A stretch of DNA of 64,000 nt. It comes from Nannochloris sp. 'desiccata'. Its lineage: Eukaryota; Chlorophyta; Trebouxiophyceae; Chlorellales; Chlorellaceae. A model generated the notes under the pieces. The model was given only the letters and a program-made list of their open reading frames with translations, was not told the origin of the DNA and searched no databases. Location: contig JAGTXX020000015.1 of assembly GCA_019044685.2 (NCBI GenBank), forward strand, positions 1,798,001-1,862,000, written 5' to 3'. Shown here one piece after another: positions 63,801-64,000 of this stretch (positions within the stretch are counted from its first letter, which is position 1; each line of letters opens with the position of its first letter). The translations under genes were made by a program, and so were the position numbers.

Positions 63801-64000
63801 CAGGCAATGCTAATTGCCCCTGGATCAAGCTGGCTAGAGCCGTTTTATCTAATATTATTGATAGATCTGAAACCTCTAATCGTACTCCCTACACAGCCCC
63901 GAGGCTTCATTTTCTCTGTGCTATTTTGGAAGGATTAGATACCTATTTCTCTCCCAGAAATGGCCATATCCCCCTCTGCTTAAGACAGATGGCTGATGCG
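60833..64000 (+). CDS. LINE ORF2: endonuclease and reverse transcriptase, 3' end outside window
   Basis: The frame is open for 1056 codons to the window end. The endonuclease domain shows SHNVRGL (Asn39), CIQEHH (Glu67), AGDFNFVHD (Asp208/Asn210) and SDHAPV (306-310), the catalytic residues of APE-type nucleases. The reverse transcriptase follows: SGPDGIPMKLYKRF near 565, GDHRPISLTNTEYRLL, AFLRGRNIGDN, CDIRKAYDTVDRQF with catalytic Asp near 690, QGCPLAPLLYLLIAQ and QHADDLK near 787, where most LINEs have YADD or FADD. The later GGMGLMDLPTHI is usual after the thumb. No RNase H part is visible. Confidence 0.92.
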   Translation, partial: MPLFPTLPRVGLRRRASNTAAAAPDSYKPVRGLSLVSHNVRGLSVSKLADLLPLWDKLHADVVCIQEHHIRNILETPPLNNLLGSRPSGTGWKPLWRFNESGASSSNRGSAGVAFLIRSHLLRDELIKIDGGGGGNNFESAVRSWSPANQEDGRSISVDISWAGHKLTLACVYLPNHSVDRTEFINTRIVPLKKYASSKGRQLVMAGDFNFVHDPYLDRLTVHQGVVGNPTSQSVPTANEWSRHHELDALVDVWRAQHPSGRYLSWMQNGAAARLDRFYMDREVSAYAQCPSKLPKDALGRALYKSDHAPVVCCLFGRSSQAETSGPTGSKRQPRLNISFMKDQALAGEFADWLESKLETMPSSDRERISWWTKFKSKVLRWEVFKLNGKYFQSCLQKHSYDKLLSEAGDVLTALNGSDPAARSEAMSRFPALKSEIATAEAELEAFKQTRERRAWIHHKERPSRALSYALLQRKQEDIAALQDDSGVVHTARSKCADMAMKFWAGISSQPETNAEARAQVLAALAADSLPQIDVAAAQQLGSQTITVDELLQTLKKSSPHTASGPDGIPMKLYKRFKDQFAPMLAAVFSAFGKLQRVPRRFLDSIITHIFKAGSRLKIGDHRPISLTNTEYRLLTRALAGRLGGVLQDVIDPAQTAFLRGRNIGDNAMLLQILPAWLNQQNRSGLIAFCDIRKAYDTVDRQFLFEAAKTIGLGNGFVNWMKLLLTDTRSAALVDGYLSDYHKMEAGVRQGCPLAPLLYLLIAQAVLSWLKSKGIGITVLSELLTAGQHADDLKALLEGPEEVPTFIVAMKIFAMATGQHMLPAKTKLLPIGKVPEVPLPEQIEGLPVVSSAKALGLTFSAYTGEVSVDWSEMIKKVHERVSRIVKCKLSPFGRAFAMNGYALSRILFVAQFVGLPAGTQLNYLQSMIAAAVDSGTCLRLPGETGPSQRHFTHVSKELLVGHPKHGGMGLMDLPTHITSMHQKWACRLLTGNANCPWIKLARAVLSNIIDRSETSNRTPYTAPRLHFLCAILEGLDTYFSPRNGHIPLCLRQMADA

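Larger units (their letters stand above)
59230..64000 (+). mobile_element. Non-LTR retrotransposon (LINE) with two open reading frames
   Basis: ORF1 (59230-60831) is followed after one base by ORF2 (from 60833), which encodes an apurinic-type endonuclease and a reverse transcriptase without any stop or frameshift up to the window end. The order and the endonuclease type fit the L1-like group of plants and green algae. The 5' end lies between the tRNA gene (59088) and ORF1; no target duplication can be judged because the 3' end is outside. Intact ORFs suggest recent insertion. It lies in the sense orientation of MON2. Confidence 0.9.

Noticed and set aside
1..64000. CRISPR array, prophage, operon or bacterial contig
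   Set aside because: No regularly spaced repeats were seen; spliceosomal introns and eukaryotic families occur throughout.

Overview
The window is nuclear DNA of a photosynthetic eukaryote, most likely a green alga (Chlorophyta). Genes are tightly packed on both strands, have zero to three short GT-AG introns, and repeatedly encode plastid proteins: 3-dehydroquinate synthase, Cpn60 beta, plastid-type ribosomal protein L1, an LQY1/BSD2-like zinc finger protein and the DiT1 2-oxoglutarate/malate translocator. They sit among plant-type families (LSD1 zinc finger, AZG purine permease, BRIP/GLTSCR1, telobox-Myb). TGTAA, the usual chlorophyte polyadenylation signal, lies downstream of several stop codons. 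Exons below were built by hand from splice consensus, reading phase and protein family similarity; no search or transcript data was available.

Layout. 1-10.9 kb: 3' part of farnesylcysteine lyase, an AZG purine permease with a very long disordered tail, 3-dehydroquinate synthase, the thylakoid-type zinc finger protein, and an RNA-binding-type protein with repeated hnRNP Q/R-like acidic domains and an RGG tail. 11.3-19 kb: CPN60B (start codon apparently split by an intron), a class 3 lipase and an alpha/beta-hydrolase lacking the usual catalytic Ser and His. 19.2-31.1 kb: nuclear and chromatin genes, namely a 2187-residue TAF1 with bromodomain and CW-like finger, an EF-hand protein, a telobox-Myb protein with telomere-like repeats in its own promoter, and a BRIP/GLTSCR1 SWI/SNF-type subunit. 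31.2-40.1 kb: HGH1 (eEF2 folding), RPL1, a TMEM184/Ost-alpha membrane protein, DiT1 and mitochondrial malate dehydrogenase. 40.4-54 kb: UTP4, two overlapping small candidate genes, an LSD1 zinc finger protein, a bacterial-looking unknown protein, ATG18/WIPI, SCYL1 pseudokinase, a TLC-type membrane protein and a BtuF-like binding protein. 54.1-64 kb: MON2, a tRNA-Val(UAC) gene antisense in a MON2 intron, then an apparently intact two-ORF LINE that runs off the window end.

Most genes are single housekeeping genes without operon logic. Links worth noting are the convergent DiT1/MDH pair (both handle malate), the telomere-binding protein with a telobox promoter, and the LINE lying immediately 5' of a tRNA gene inside MON2. 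I found no CRISPR array, virus, plasmid-like module or bacterial-style gene cluster.
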